Shown: positions 23,659 through 33,274, counted from the stretch's first letter. The stretch: 35,630 nucleotides of DNA from Chlamydiota bacterium (GCA_021772455.1 JAJFLY010000034.1:1-35630); one strand, 5' to 3'. Program-made: numbers and translations. Notes: a model not told the origin generated them from the sequence alone.

Positions 23659-25011
23659 ATGAAGCCAATTCCATTTAATGCTCTTGCTAAGTACTTAGAG
23701 CTTTACCATAACAACCAAACCCTCGTAAGTGGGGTTGCAATCGATAGCCGCTTGCTGCAAGCAGGCGATCTATTTTTCGCTCTGCCGGGAAGTCACGTAG
23801 ATGGGCATGATTTTCTTGAAATGGTTGCTGCTAAAGGAGCTGCAGGAGCAGTTGTTAGAGAGGATTACCGTGGTGGGATGTTTGGTCTGCCGGTGTTGCA
23901 CGTCCCAGATGTCCTCGTTGCGCTGCAGGAATTGGCGCGAAAAAGTTTAGAAAAACGGGATTCTAAAGTGATTGCGATCACAGGATCTCTTGGAAAAACG
24001 ACGGTCAAGGAGTTTGCGGCAACCCTTTTACGTGGAAGCTTTAAGGTTTTTGCAAGCCCCCTTAGCTACAATTCACAAGCGACCGTTCCCTTAAGCATCC
24101 TAATGGCCGATGAAACAGAGGATTATCTCCTGTTGGAAATGGGAATGACCCATAAGGGAGATTTAGCAAATCTAATTAGGATCGCCCCACCAGATATTGC
24201 CCTTCTCACCACTGTTGCTATTCAACACGCGGTGAATTTTTCTGATGGGCTTACGGGAATAAGCCGGGAAAAGGCGTCGATTTTTTCCCACCCAAAGACG
24301 GAGCTTGGGCTTATGCACCACGATATCCAGTATTTTGATGAGGTGGTGTCGACCGGATCTTGTCCCAAAAAAAGCTTTTCTACAACCTCCACTGCAGCGG
24401 ATTACCATCTAGAAGTGAGAGGTGAGGGAGTCCGCATTCGAGTGAAGGGTGAAGATCCGATCGAAATTCCTCTTTCGTTACCCATAAAAGCGCATTACCA
24501 CAACTTTCTTGCCGCTGTTGCTTTAGCGCGGACACTAGATGTGCCGTGGTCTAAGATTTATGAGGCGGCTGATTTGATTTGCTTGCCAGCAATGCGCTTT
24601 GAAAAAATTGAGAAGCAGGGGGTTCTTTTTATTAACGATGCGTATAACGCCAATCCCGACTCGATGAGAGCGGCCTTAGAGGGCCTTCCTAAGCCCGAAT
24701 CTGGTGGGAAGGTGATCGCCGTCTTAAGTGAAATGGATGCACTCGGCATGTACACGGAAGGGGGGCACGCTCTTGTCGCCGAAACGGCGCTCCAATATGC
24801 CGATTTACTCCTTTGTGTGGGAAGTCGTTGTGAAACGATGCGCAAGATCTGGAAAAGAGAAAAGAAACCTGTTTTGCTCTTTGAAACGCGTAAAGATCTA
24901 GAAGCTTCTTTGGTAGAACATGTTAAATCTGGAGATGTGGTTCTATTAAAAGGGGCGCGGGCGTATGCTCTTGATCAAATTCTGGAAAATATTTTAACCG
25001 ATCCTCTTTAA
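23659..25011 (+). CDS. murF: UDP-MurNAc-tripeptide--D-Ala-D-Ala ligase
   Basis: MurF adds D-Ala-D-Ala to the UDP-MurNAc-tripeptide, completing the pentapeptide. The 450-aa Mur ligase has the N-terminal substrate domain (GVAIDSR, then GDLFFALPG), the ATP loop ITGSLGKTT (108-115), the metal and phosphate region LEMGMTHKGDL, and the late motif INDAYNANPDSM with the conserved asparagines. E. coli MurF has 452 residues. It is first in a plus-strand run through ftsQ and is seven bases upstream of mraY. It uses the dipeptide made by the Ddl half of the murC-ddl gene of the same cluster. Confidence 0.96.
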   Translation: MKPIPFNALAKYLELYHNNQTLVSGVAIDSRLLQAGDLFFALPGSHVDGHDFLEMVAAKGAAGAVVREDYRGGMFGLPVLHVPDVLVALQELARKSLEKRDSKVIAITGSLGKTTVKEFAATLLRGSFKVFASPLSYNSQATVPLSILMADETEDYLLLEMGMTHKGDLANLIRIAPPDIALLTTVAIQHAVNFSDGLTGISREKASIFSHPKTELGLMHHDIQYFDEVVSTGSCPKKSFSTTSTAADYHLEVRGEGVRIRVKGEDPIEIPLSLPIKAHYHNFLAAVALARTLDVPWSKIYEAADLICLPAMRFEKIEKQGVLFINDAYNANPDSMRAALEGLPKPESGGKVIAVLSEMDALGMYTEGGHALVAETALQYADLLLCVGSRCETMRKIWKREKKPVLLFETRKDLEASLVEHVKSGDVVLLKGARAYALDQILENILTDPL

Positions 25012-25018
25012 TACAGAC

Positions 25019-26224
25019 ATGCTCCTTATTCTTCTTTCATTTTTGCACGACTATCTCGGGATAAAAACCCCGGCGGTATTTGGTTATTGTTCTGCGCGGA
25101 TGGCGCTTGCGGCAATCACTTCCCTCTTGTTTACGATTTTTTTTGGGAAGCATTTCATCAAAAAACTCTATGAATGGAAAATTGGAGACAGGGTTAGAAG
25201 CGAAGATTGTCCTTTGCTCGGACAGCTCCATCGGAATAAAAATGACACCCCGACGATGGGCGGCATCTTGATTCTCGCCTCTCTTTTGCTCTCTCTTTTC
25301 CTTTGGATGGATCTGAAGAGTCCGCTCACTCTGATTCTTTTTGCTACGACAGTTGTGATTGGCACGCTTGGTTCGATCGATGACTACCTGAAGCTGCGTT
25401 ATAAGAATAAAAAGGGGCTCTCAGGAAAAGGGAAATTGTTAATTCAGTGCTTCTTCTCCTTTCTTATCGCCCTCTATTTGCTCTGGACTCCAATGACAGA
25501 AGCGCTCCACACAAAAAACTGGTTCCCTCCACCTCACGCGAAAGAGGAGGTGAGCGAGCTCTCTGAGTTGGCAATTCTCTCAACTCAAGAGTATGCCGCG
25601 CGTCTTTATGTCCCTTTTTTAAAGGAGCATATTATCGAATTTTCAGGCTTAGGGCTGCTCTTAATGGCTCTTTTTATCGCGCTCGTGATTACAGGTTCTT
25701 CGAACGCCGTCAATCTCACAGATGGGCTAGATGGGTTAGCAACGGGGACGGTTATGTTGGCCGCAAGTGCTTTTTCTTTAATTGCTTTTGTTTCAAATAA
25801 TCTCGATCTCTCCCGTTATTTGCATATTCTCTATATCGAGGGGAGTGGAGAGATTGCGATCTACCTGGCAGCCCTTGCAGGTGCTGCGCTTGGATTTCTT
25901 TGGTATAATGGACCGCCTGCTCAGGTTTTTATGGGAGATACCGGGTCGCTTACCCTTGGTGCCATCCTGGGAGTTTCGGCTGTTTTACTTAAACGGGAGC
26001 TGCTTCTTTGTATCATCGGTGGAGTTTTTGTGATTGAGGCTCTATCTGTTATGCTTCAAGTGGGTAGTTACAAACTGCGCAATAAAAAGCGTCTGTTTTT
26101 ATGTGCTCCTCTCCACCACCACTTCGAATATAAGGGGTGGGCGGAAACAAAGGTTGTCTTGCGCTTTTGGATTGTCGGTCTTTTATTCGCAATTGTCGGA
26201 ATCGCCACCCTGAAATTTCAATAA
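25019..26224 (+). CDS. mraY: Phospho-MurNAc-pentapeptide translocase (lipid I synthase)
   Basis: MraY transfers phospho-MurNAc-pentapeptide to undecaprenyl phosphate, making lipid I at the inner membrane. The 401-aa protein is polytopic (about ten segments). It shows TPTMGGIL, the aspartate pair D121-D122 in IDDYLKL, the GLSGKGKL loop, NAVNLTDGLDGLA, FMGDTGSLTLGA and the HHHFEYKGW signature near the end. It is about 40 residues longer than E. coli MraY (360). The excess lies mainly in a hydrophilic stretch at about residues 160-205 (WFPPPHAKEEVSELSE onwards), between membrane segments. The start is two bases before murD on the other end, implying one transcript. Confidence 0.95.
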   Translation: MLLILLSFLHDYLGIKTPAVFGYCSARMALAAITSLLFTIFFGKHFIKKLYEWKIGDRVRSEDCPLLGQLHRNKNDTPTMGGILILASLLLSLFLWMDLKSPLTLILFATTVVIGTLGSIDDYLKLRYKNKKGLSGKGKLLIQCFFSFLIALYLLWTPMTEALHTKNWFPPPHAKEEVSELSELAILSTQEYAARLYVPFLKEHIIEFSGLGLLLMALFIALVITGSSNAVNLTDGLDGLATGTVMLAASAFSLIAFVSNNLDLSRYLHILYIEGSGEIAIYLAALAGAALGFLWYNGPPAQVFMGDTGSLTLGAILGVSAVLLKRELLLCIIGGVFVIEALSVMLQVGSYKLRNKKRLFLCAPLHHHFEYKGWAETKVVLRFWIVGLLFAIVGIATLKFQ

Positions 26225-26225
26225 T

Positions 26226-27401
26226 ATGCATATCTTAATCATTGGATTAGGTGTTAGTGGTCGTGCAGTACGCGTCTTTTGTGAAAAAAGAGGGGACAAA
26301 ATCTCCCTCTACGACGATGCGCTTGCCTCAGATCAAATTTGCTTGGATGGCATTGAGATTGCAGTGAAGTCTCCGGGGATTCCCTTTTCCCACCCTTTTG
26401 TCGAAACGGTCAAAAGAAAAGGGATTCCGATCATTTCAGAAATTGATTTGGCGTTGAAACATCTCAAGGGGAAAACAGTTTTTGCGATCACCGGATCGAA
26501 TGGAAAAACTACCACAACACTTTTTGCTGCCCACCTTCTTAATACGGCTGGAAAAAAAGCCGTTGCCGCGGGGAATGTGGGGATACCTCTTATTTCGCAA
26601 GTAGATGCAGATGCCGAATATTTTGTCGTCGAATTAAGCTCTTTTCAACTTGAATCGATTGAGTTAGGACCTCTATTTGATGGGGGAGTTTTGCTCAACC
26701 TAACGCCCAATCATCTCGATCGTCATGAAACGTTTGATGCGTATGTACACGCTAAATTACGCCTCCGTTCGTGTTTGAAACCGGGGGCACCATTTTATGT
26801 AAGTCCAGATGTCGCAAAACAGTTTTCGCTTTTTGATGTTGAAACGATTTCCCCTCTCAGTTATAGAGATAATAGATTTTATCCGCATGATTTGGAAAAT
26901 GTTGCGGCAGCTTACGCCTTTACTGGAGTTAATGAAAGTGTACTTAAAAAAGCTTTGGCAACATTTGAAAAACCTCCACACCGCATCGAATTTGTGCGAA
27001 GGTTCAACGAAATCACATTTATCAACGACAGTAAAGCGACAAGTGTGGATGCTGTTGTTAAAGCGGTCGAAGCAATCCCAACTCCACTCGTTTTGATTGC
27101 AGGTGGCGTTGATAAAGGGGGGGCATACGAAACCTGGCTGCCCATTTTTCATGGGAAGGTGAAAAAAATTCTTGTGCTTGGAGAAGCTGCCGAGCGGATG
27201 GAGCGCGCACTTTCTTGTGAAATTGAGGTGGAAAGGGTAGTCGATTTGGAAGAAGGAGTGAGAAAGGCAGTGCTATTTGCAAAAAAAGGAGAAACAGTGT
27301 TGCTCTCACCAGGGTGTTCGAGTTATGATCATTTTAAGAACTACGAACACCGCGGAAATCGGTTTAAGGAAATGGTTTGTGCACTTAAGGAGTCCTCATG
27401 A
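26226..27401 (+). CDS. murD: UDP-MurNAc-L-alanine--D-glutamate ligase
   Basis: MurD adds D-glutamate to UDP-MurNAc-L-Ala in the cytoplasm. The 391-aa protein is short for the family (E. coli 438), mainly through a compact N-terminal domain. It has a Rossmann start ILIIGLGVSGRAV, the ATP loop ITGSNGKTTTT (88-98), the VELSSFQLE segment, NLTPNHLDRH with its conserved His and Asp, and the late INDSKATSVDAV and LLSPGCSSYDHF motifs specific for MurD. The stop is shared with the start of the LysM gene (ATGA). Confidence 0.96.
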   Translation: MHILIIGLGVSGRAVRVFCEKRGDKISLYDDALASDQICLDGIEIAVKSPGIPFSHPFVETVKRKGIPIISEIDLALKHLKGKTVFAITGSNGKTTTTLFAAHLLNTAGKKAVAAGNVGIPLISQVDADAEYFVVELSSFQLESIELGPLFDGGVLLNLTPNHLDRHETFDAYVHAKLRLRSCLKPGAPFYVSPDVAKQFSLFDVETISPLSYRDNRFYPHDLENVAAAYAFTGVNESVLKKALATFEKPPHRIEFVRRFNEITFINDSKATSVDAVVKAVEAIPTPLVLIAGGVDKGGAYETWLPIFHGKVKKILVLGEAAERMERALSCEIEVERVVDLEEGVRKAVLFAKKGETVLLSPGCSSYDHFKNYEHRGNRFKEMVCALKESS

Positions 27402-28051
27402 GCCGCAGAGATACAATTATTATAGCTGTATTAGTTAACTCAGCCTTGCTAATGGTTCTGTTTGCGACCGCCATTCGCACAGATAAGGCAGATGTTCAAC
27501 CGAAAAGACAGGCGCAACTTGCCAAAGCACCGGTTATCAGGGAGCAAGCGCCTGAAGAGGATCTTCTGAACCAATATGTGAGCTCAGTTCCAACGTTGGT
27601 CCAACCGAAAAAAGATGAGCCGGTCTCTTTCATAGAAGAGATTGAACTCGCCTACACGCCACCCGAGCCGATCAAAGAAAATAAAGTAATTGAAACTCCG
27701 AAAGCGCGTGCCAATTGTGTCGATGTCACTGTGAAAAAGGGGGATTATCTCGATAAAATTGCAACGGCGAATAACACCACCGTTTCTGCGATTATGGAAG
27801 CCAACGGTCTCGCTTCTTCCCAACTCAAAATCGGACAAGTCTTAAAAGTTCCTCTCTCCGATTCGAAGCCTGCAACCAAAACGCTGGCTCAAACTGTAAA
27901 TGAGGAATACTACACTGTCAAAGATGGAGACAATCCATGGTTGATCGCCACTCGCAACAACTTGCGCTTGGACGATTTGCTTCGTTTGAACGGATTGGAT
28001 GAACAAAAGGCGCGCCGTTTGCGTCCAGGCGACCGCTTACGTATCAGATGA
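27398..28051 (+). CDS. LysM-domain membrane-anchored protein (NlpD/amidase-activator-like)
   Basis: This 217-aa protein has an N-terminal membrane anchor (about residues 6-26), a proline- and charge-rich spacer, and two LysM peptidoglycan-binding domains at about 108-153 (VTVKKGDYLDKIA) and 170-217 (YYTVKDGDNPWLIA). There is no M23 peptidase domain, so it is not a full NlpD. The same place in Chlamydia holds a gene usually annotated nlpD, hence the shared name. It probably binds septal or remnant peptidoglycan in the periplasm. It overlaps murD and ftsW by four bases each (ATGA), which suggests production in fixed ratio with FtsW. Confidence 0.85.
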   Translation: MSRRDTIIIAVLVNSALLMVLFATAIRTDKADVQPKRQAQLAKAPVIREQAPEEDLLNQYVSSVPTLVQPKKDEPVSFIEEIELAYTPPEPIKENKVIETPKARANCVDVTVKKGDYLDKIATANNTTVSAIMEANGLASSQLKIGQVLKVPLSDSKPATKTLAQTVNEEYYTVKDGDNPWLIATRNNLRLDDLLRLNGLDEQKARRLRPGDRLRIR

Positions 28052-29202
28052 GACTTCTAATCCTCATCTGCGTCATTTTGATCTTTGCCCTTGGCTTGAT
28101 GATGGTGTTTAATACCTCATCGGCAGAAATTTTAGATCGTTCTCTTAATCAAAGCGTCCACCAAGCTTTTTTACGACAAATAATCTATGGGATTGTAGGT
28201 GTTTTTGTTGCGATCATGATCTGGAAGGTTGGTTACACTCACCTTTTACGCTTAAGCCCATATTTGCTTATGTGTGCTGTAATCCTTCTGATTCTTGTCT
28301 TTATCCCCGGAGTTGGTAAAGTGCGCAATGGGGCTCATCGCTGGGTGGGGATTGGAAGCTTTACGATTCAACCCTCCGAATTTGTAAAATACCTCGTTCC
28401 TATGGTCTATATCGAATGGATTGTGAGGCGCTACAAGCATCAGGTCTCCTTTTTTACTTTTTGTAAAATTGTGGCCACTTTGGCCATTCCAATGTTTTTG
28501 GTCATGGTCGAACCTGATAATGGAACAACCGCAGTAATTGGAGCAGCGCTTATCCCTCTTTTCTTTATCAGTGGCATTCGGTTCAAATATTGGGCGGTGC
28601 CGGTCTTGATTCTCCTAAGTATTGGGACCGTTGCAGCCTTTCAGCTCCCTTACGTGCAGGGGCGTATTCAGGTCTATCTCCATCCCGAGCTCGATATCAA
28701 GGGAAAAGGGCATCAACCCCATCAAGCAAAAATTGCAGCCGGATCAGGAAAGCTATTTGGAAGAGGGCCTGGAGCGAGTTTGCAAAAACTCACCTATCTA
28801 CCCGAAGCACAAAATGATTACATCGCAGCGATCTATGCTGAAGAATTTGGGTTTGTAGGAATTCTGCTTTTGATTACTCTGTATATGTTGCTTAGCTTTG
28901 GGGGATTTTCGATCGCTATGCGCACCTCCACAGTTTTAGGATGCTATTTAGCGATGACAATTACCTTTTTGATCACGCTGCAAGCATTTCTAAATCTTGG
29001 GGTTGTGTCAGGCTTGTTACCGAGTAAGGGGGTCAACCTTCCTTTTTTCAGCCAAGGGGGGACATCGTTAATTGCAAACATCATTGGGCTAACCATACTA
29101 CTCAATATCGGGAGTTATGAGAAAAAAGAGGATTATCTTGAGCGCAGGGGGAACCGGGGGGCATCTTTTCCCCGCCCAGGCAGTCGCGGAGTCGCTTTGT
29201 GA
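28048..29202 (+). CDS. ftsW: SEDS-family peptidoglycan polymerase FtsW
   Basis: FtsW is the SEDS glycosyltransferase that polymerises lipid II with its partner PBP. The 384-aa protein has about ten membrane segments and family motifs including RNGAHRWVGIGSFTIQPSEFVKY, VEPDNGTTAVI, and the late FLNLGVVSGLLPSKGVNLPFFSQGGTS. The last 30 or so residues after the final segment are hydrophilic and basic (RRGNRGASFPRPGSRG). This tail is coded by the 86 bp that overlap murG in another frame, so its sequence is constrained by the MurG nucleotide loop. It acts in the inner membrane. No ftsI or other PBP gene is in the window. Confidence 0.95.
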   Translation: MRLLILICVILIFALGLMMVFNTSSAEILDRSLNQSVHQAFLRQIIYGIVGVFVAIMIWKVGYTHLLRLSPYLLMCAVILLILVFIPGVGKVRNGAHRWVGIGSFTIQPSEFVKYLVPMVYIEWIVRRYKHQVSFFTFCKIVATLAIPMFLVMVEPDNGTTAVIGAALIPLFFISGIRFKYWAVPVLILLSIGTVAAFQLPYVQGRIQVYLHPELDIKGKGHQPHQAKIAAGSGKLFGRGPGASLQKLTYLPEAQNDYIAAIYAEEFGFVGILLLITLYMLLSFGGFSIAMRTSTVLGCYLAMTITFLITLQAFLNLGVVSGLLPSKGVNLPFFSQGGTSLIANIIGLTILLNIGSYEKKEDYLERRGNRGASFPRPGSRGVAL

Positions 29203-30142
29203 ACATGAGGTCCTATTTGTTGCTGGGGGCTTAAGTGAAAACCGTTTTTTTGACCGCTCCCAATTTGCCTTTGAAGAGATCCACTCTGCTACCTTCTCCC
29301 CCTCAAAGCCAATCCAAATGCTTCGAGGTGGGCGCCAAATCTTTAAAGGTGTGTGCGAGAGTCGCAAAATTTTGCGCGCCTTTTCTCCCGATATTGTCGT
29401 CGGTTTTGGAAGTTTTTACACGCTGCCTCTTCTTTTAGCGGCGAAGCAAAAAGGGCTTCCCATTATTCTCCATGAACAAAATGCAGCCCTTGGCAAGGTA
29501 AACCGCCTCTTTTCCCGTTTTGCTCATACCACAGCGCTCACCTTCCCAGTCCACGTTAGTGGGGGGGCGCGCCTTGTCCATTTTCCTTTGCGAGCGGTGC
29601 AAGAGAGGCTCGATCCTTGGGAGTATTTCGGCCTTGAGAAGGGTAAGCCAACCCTACTGGTTTGCGGTGGGTCGCAAGGAGCTTTGCGTTTAAACACACT
29701 TTTTTTAAGTGCGCTTCCTCACTTACCGGGTTATCAGGTGCTCCACTTTACCGGAAAAAATAGTGAGAACGTTGAAAAGCATTATGAGGGGATTCCTTCA
29801 TATGTGAAGCCCTTTGAGTCCAATCTACAACTTGCCATGGAGATTGCGGATTTGGCGATTTGCAGAGCAGGGGCATCGACGATTGCTGAGTTAACAGAAA
29901 CGCAGACCCCAGCACTCCTAATTCCCTTCCCTTATGCAACAGACAACCACCAAGAAAAAAATGCCCGCCACTATCCTGGAGGGAAGGTTTATCTGGAGAG
30001 TGAGCTTACGGGAGAAAAATTGGCTGGCTTGATCAAAACATTTCCTTTAGAAGAGAAAAAAAAGCAGATTCAAAATTTTAAACAAAAACGTAACCTCATG
30101 CATCTTTCGGATGTGATTCAGGATGTCCTCACAAATGGATAA
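29117..30142 (+). CDS. murG: UDP-GlcNAc:lipid I N-acetylglucosaminyltransferase
   Basis: MurG adds GlcNAc to lipid I to form lipid II on the cytoplasmic side of the membrane. The 341-aa protein (E. coli 355) begins MRKKRIILSAGGTGGHLFPA with the first glycine loop at 11-16, followed by FGSFYTLPLLLA, HEQNAALGKVNR, the second loop CGGSQGALRLN and the donor-site CRAGASTIAEL with LIPFPYATDNHQ. The ATG at 29117 is required to keep the GGTGGH loop, so the 86-bp overlap with ftsW is real. It ends eight bases inside the murC-ddl start. Confidence 0.96.
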   Translation: MRKKRIILSAGGTGGHLFPAQAVAESLCEHEVLFVAGGLSENRFFDRSQFAFEEIHSATFSPSKPIQMLRGGRQIFKGVCESRKILRAFSPDIVVGFGSFYTLPLLLAAKQKGLPIILHEQNAALGKVNRLFSRFAHTTALTFPVHVSGGARLVHFPLRAVQERLDPWEYFGLEKGKPTLLVCGGSQGALRLNTLFLSALPHLPGYQVLHFTGKNSENVEKHYEGIPSYVKPFESNLQLAMEIADLAICRAGASTIAELTETQTPALLIPFPYATDNHQEKNARHYPGGKVYLESELTGEKLAGLIKTFPLEEKKKQIQNFKQKRNLMHLSDVIQDVLTNG

Positions 30143-32495
30143 GAAAAAATACCACTTCATCGGCATTGGCGGCATCGGAATGAGCGCGCTCGCGCGTATT
30201 TTGCTAGATAAAAAACTTCCTGTTTCGGGCAGCGACAAGTGTTCATCTGCAAACATTGAAAATCTCGTGATAAAAGGAGCTGTGGTTCAAAATGAACACT
30301 CTGCCAAGCATATCTCTCCCGAGCATACCGTGGTTTTTAGTTCTGGAATCAAAGAGGGAAATCCCGAGCTTGAAGCGGCCAAGGCATTAAATTGTAATGT
30401 TATTCATAGATCAGAGCTTCTGGCTGATTTGATGAAAGGATATCGAACTTTAGCTGTTGCTGGAACCCATGGAAAGACGACAACCTCAGCACTTTTAGTC
30501 TCGGTATTAACAGAAGGGGAGCTCGATCCGAGCTTTGCTGTTGGAGGAATGGTTGAGGGGTTGAACGGACGGGTAGGAAAGGGGAAATTCTTCGTTGCAG
30601 AAGCTGATGAGAGCGATGGGAGTTTTTTAAACTACCACCCAGAAGGGGCTATCATCACCAATATCGAGTCTGAACATTTAGATCATTTTCAAACAGTTGA
30701 ACGGCTTAAGAGCGCATTTGAGACATTTATTTGTCAGGTGCAAAACCTCGAGCTCCTTTTTACATACGAAGATGTTGGACAGGGAAGGGGAACTTCCTAC
30801 GGTTTTTCAGAGAATTGTGACCTTCGTCTTTCCAACTACAGGCAAGAGGGGTGGAAAAGTCATTTTGATCTCACATTTGAGGGGCGTGTGTACAAAGACG
30901 TTGCGCTCGCGCTACCAGGTGAGCACAACGCACTAAATGCAGCGGCTGTTTTTGGTCTCGCTTTGCGCCTTGGGGTTGCAGAAGAGAAGATCCGAAATGC
31001 GTTCATCGCTTTCCCAGGGATTGGAAGACGTTGTCAAACGCGAGGGGAAAAGGGGGGCGTCTTGTTTTTAGATGACTATGCCCATCATCCCACCGAGATC
31101 GCAACCACGTTGAAAGGGGTGAAGTTTGCTGTTGAAGAGCGCAGGCTTGTTGTCCTCTTTCAACCCCACCGCTATACACGCACGCGAGACCACCTCAAAG
31201 CGTTCGCGGGAGCCTTTGAGATGGCTGACCAGGTCTATATAGACGAAATTTATCCAGCTGGTGAAGAGGCAATTGAAGGAATTACCGCAGACAGGGTCAT
31301 TGAAGAGATTCGAGCTGTTTCCACCGTCCCTTGCGCCAAATGGTCTGATACGGTTTCTCTGTTTCCCCATGATGTCTTTATGACAATTGGTGCGGGTGAT
31401 GTGACCAATGTCCATGATACAATAGGGGCGCCAGAAAAACTCACAGTTGGCGTGGTATTTGGAGGGCTCTCTTGCGAGCACGAAATTTCGATGAAATCGG
31501 CCCGATTTGTCTCCAGTTCATTGGACAAAACACTCTACAACGTGCGTTATTTCGGTATCGATAAGCAGGGGAATTGGGTAACAGGCGAGGAGGCCAAAGA
31601 GATCCTCGAAAATAATCCTGTTGTCGAATCCCCACGCTCTTCTCCCATTTTTGATGTCATAAAAGAGCTAGAGGCGTGTGATCTTTTCTTGCCGATTCTC
31701 CATGGAACCTATGGAGAGGATGGGACACTACAAGGTTTTTTTGAAATGCTCGGTAAGCCCTATACTGGACCCGATTATCGCGCAGCTGCCATTTCGATGG
31801 ACAAAGTACTCTCAAAACGACTCGTTGCCTCCCATGGTGTTCCTGTTGCCAAAGATATCTCTTTTGGGCACATCCAGTGGAGCCAAGAAAAATCGACGAT
31901 CTTAGAAAAAATCGACACCTTTCCCGTTTATGTAAAACCTGTTCACTTGGGGTCGAGCGTTGGAATTAGCTGCGTTAAAAGCAAAGAAGGGCTTGAGGCT
32001 GCTGTTGAGGAGGCTTTTCGTTTCGATACAAAGGTGATGATTGAAGAGGGAAAACTCAACTGTCGCGAGCTTGAATTTGCTGTTATAGGTAACACCCACG
32101 CCTTTGGAGTTGAGGTTCCGAATCCTGGTGAGAAGCTAGCTGAAGGGACCTTTGTCGATTACGAAAAAAAATACAGCGCCAATCCTGTTCAGACGACACT
32201 TGCGCCCGATCTCGACCCTAAAATTCTTGAAGAGGGAAAGAAGTTAGCACAAAAAGCATATCGTGCTGTTGAATGTAGCGGCATGGCGCGCGTCGACTTT
32301 TTGCTCGATGGCGACGGGAAATTCTGGTTTTTTGAGATGAATTCCATTCCCGGCCTACAGCAATTGAGTCTTTTTCCTAAAATTTGGAAACGAGAAGGGG
32401 TGGAACCTGAAAAATTATTCGACCGCCTCATCATTTTGTCCCTTCAAAGAAAACGACAACAGGATAGACATTTTCGATGTTTGGCAGGCTCTTAA
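30135..32495 (+). CDS. murC/ddl: MurC-Ddl fusion: UDP-MurNAc--L-Ala ligase and D-Ala--D-Ala ligase
   Basis: One 786-aa polypeptide carries two enzymes. The MurC part (about 1-430) has the nucleotide loop YHFIGIGGIGMSALA, ATP loop GTHGKT (110-115), EADESDGSF and the DDYAHHPTEI motif. The Ddl part (about 437-786) starts VGVVFGGLSCEHEISMKSA and shows HGTYGEDGTLQG, KPVHLGSSVGISCV and the terminal WFFEMNSIPGLQ ATP-grasp motif. The ATG at 30135 (MDKKKYHF) fits the MurC family better than the one four codons upstream. MurC-Ddl fusion is a known chlamydial trait, so it supports the phylum assignment. The product of the Ddl half feeds MurF. Confidence 0.96.
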   Translation: MDKKKYHFIGIGGIGMSALARILLDKKLPVSGSDKCSSANIENLVIKGAVVQNEHSAKHISPEHTVVFSSGIKEGNPELEAAKALNCNVIHRSELLADLMKGYRTLAVAGTHGKTTTSALLVSVLTEGELDPSFAVGGMVEGLNGRVGKGKFFVAEADESDGSFLNYHPEGAIITNIESEHLDHFQTVERLKSAFETFICQVQNLELLFTYEDVGQGRGTSYGFSENCDLRLSNYRQEGWKSHFDLTFEGRVYKDVALALPGEHNALNAAAVFGLALRLGVAEEKIRNAFIAFPGIGRRCQTRGEKGGVLFLDDYAHHPTEIATTLKGVKFAVEERRLVVLFQPHRYTRTRDHLKAFAGAFEMADQVYIDEIYPAGEEAIEGITADRVIEEIRAVSTVPCAKWSDTVSLFPHDVFMTIGAGDVTNVHDTIGAPEKLTVGVVFGGLSCEHEISMKSARFVSSSLDKTLYNVRYFGIDKQGNWVTGEEAKEILENNPVVESPRSSPIFDVIKELEACDLFLPILHGTYGEDGTLQGFFEMLGKPYTGPDYRAAAISMDKVLSKRLVASHGVPVAKDISFGHIQWSQEKSTILEKIDTFPVYVKPVHLGSSVGISCVKSKEGLEAAVEEAFRFDTKVMIEEGKLNCRELEFAVIGNTHAFGVEVPNPGEKLAEGTFVDYEKKYSANPVQTTLAPDLDPKILEEGKKLAQKAYRAVECSGMARVDFLLDGDGKFWFFEMNSIPGLQQLSLFPKIWKREGVEPEKLFDRLIILSLQRKRQQDRHFRCLAGS

Positions 32496-33274
32496 AACCC
32501 GGACCAAAATACAGTTGGAAAAGAGTCTTTTTTACGGTGGCTCTTTCTACCTTTTGTCTCTCAGGTGGGGCAACAGCAATTTATCTTTTCTATCGCTATA
32601 CCGACCATTTGCACACCACAAACGAGACCTCTGTGATCTACGCCGTTGTGCAAACAGCTGCGCAATATGCCCCCTTGCAAACAAGTTATTTGTCGGAGGT
32701 TTTGGAGCTCAGCGATGATCATCCAGTCAATTTTAGTCGATTTAACTTAGATGAAGCCCATGAGAGGTTGATGGCAACGCATATGATACGGGAGGCTTTG
32801 ATTAAGAAAATCAAGCCAGGCATCCTCTATGTCGACTATCAGATACGTCAGCCCATTGCCTATCTCGCCGACTACACAAATACGGCGATCGATGAAGAGG
32901 GGACGCTCTTTCCCTATTTACCTTTTCATCCACCCCGCCACCTTCCTCAAGTCTATTTGGGCGCTCACGCCCCACCCAATCCTTGGGGAGAGAGAATGCA
33001 TCCCAAGCAACTAGCTTTTGTAAGCGCAATTTTAGAGCGCTTTGATCCCGGCCGGGTTGAGCGGATAGATCTCTCCCAAAGCGAGGCTTTGAGTGCCGGA
33101 ACGCGCCAAATCGTTCTCGTTTTGAAAAATGGACCCATCGTCCGCCTCACTCCAAAAAAATATGCACAAGAACTGACGCATTATCATATACTCGCAATGC
33201 AGATACAAACAGGTAAAGGGTCTATCATCGATTTTAGAAATCCCGAAGTAGCTTACATTACTTATGGAAAGTGA
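32477..33274 (+). CDS. ftsQ: FtsQ-like division protein
   Basis: This 265-aa protein has a short cytoplasmic start, one membrane segment at about 17-38 and a periplasmic domain, the FtsQ/DivIB topology. Sequence identity to model FtsQ is not obvious, but the periplasmic part includes a POTRA-like stretch and ILYVDYQIRQPIAYLADY followed by AIDEEGTLFP, which match the FtsQ beta-domain pattern (I-R-x-P-x-A ... D-x-x-G). Its place directly after murC-ddl is also the place of ftsQ in dcw clusters. It overlaps murC-ddl by 19 bp and cutA by 11 bp. The next genes of a normal cluster, ftsA and ftsZ, are absent. Confidence 0.82.
   Translation: MFGRLLKPGPKYSWKRVFFTVALSTFCLSGGATAIYLFYRYTDHLHTTNETSVIYAVVQTAAQYAPLQTSYLSEVLELSDDHPVNFSRFNLDEAHERLMATHMIREALIKKIKPGILYVDYQIRQPIAYLADYTNTAIDEEGTLFPYLPFHPPRHLPQVYLGAHAPPNPWGERMHPKQLAFVSAILERFDPGRVERIDLSQSEALSAGTRQIVLVLKNGPIVRLTPKKYAQELTHYHILAMQIQTGKGSIIDFRNPEVAYITYGK

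Noticed and set aside
27398-28051. Full NlpD peptidase-like protein
   Set aside because: The protein ends after the second LysM domain and has no M23 domain.
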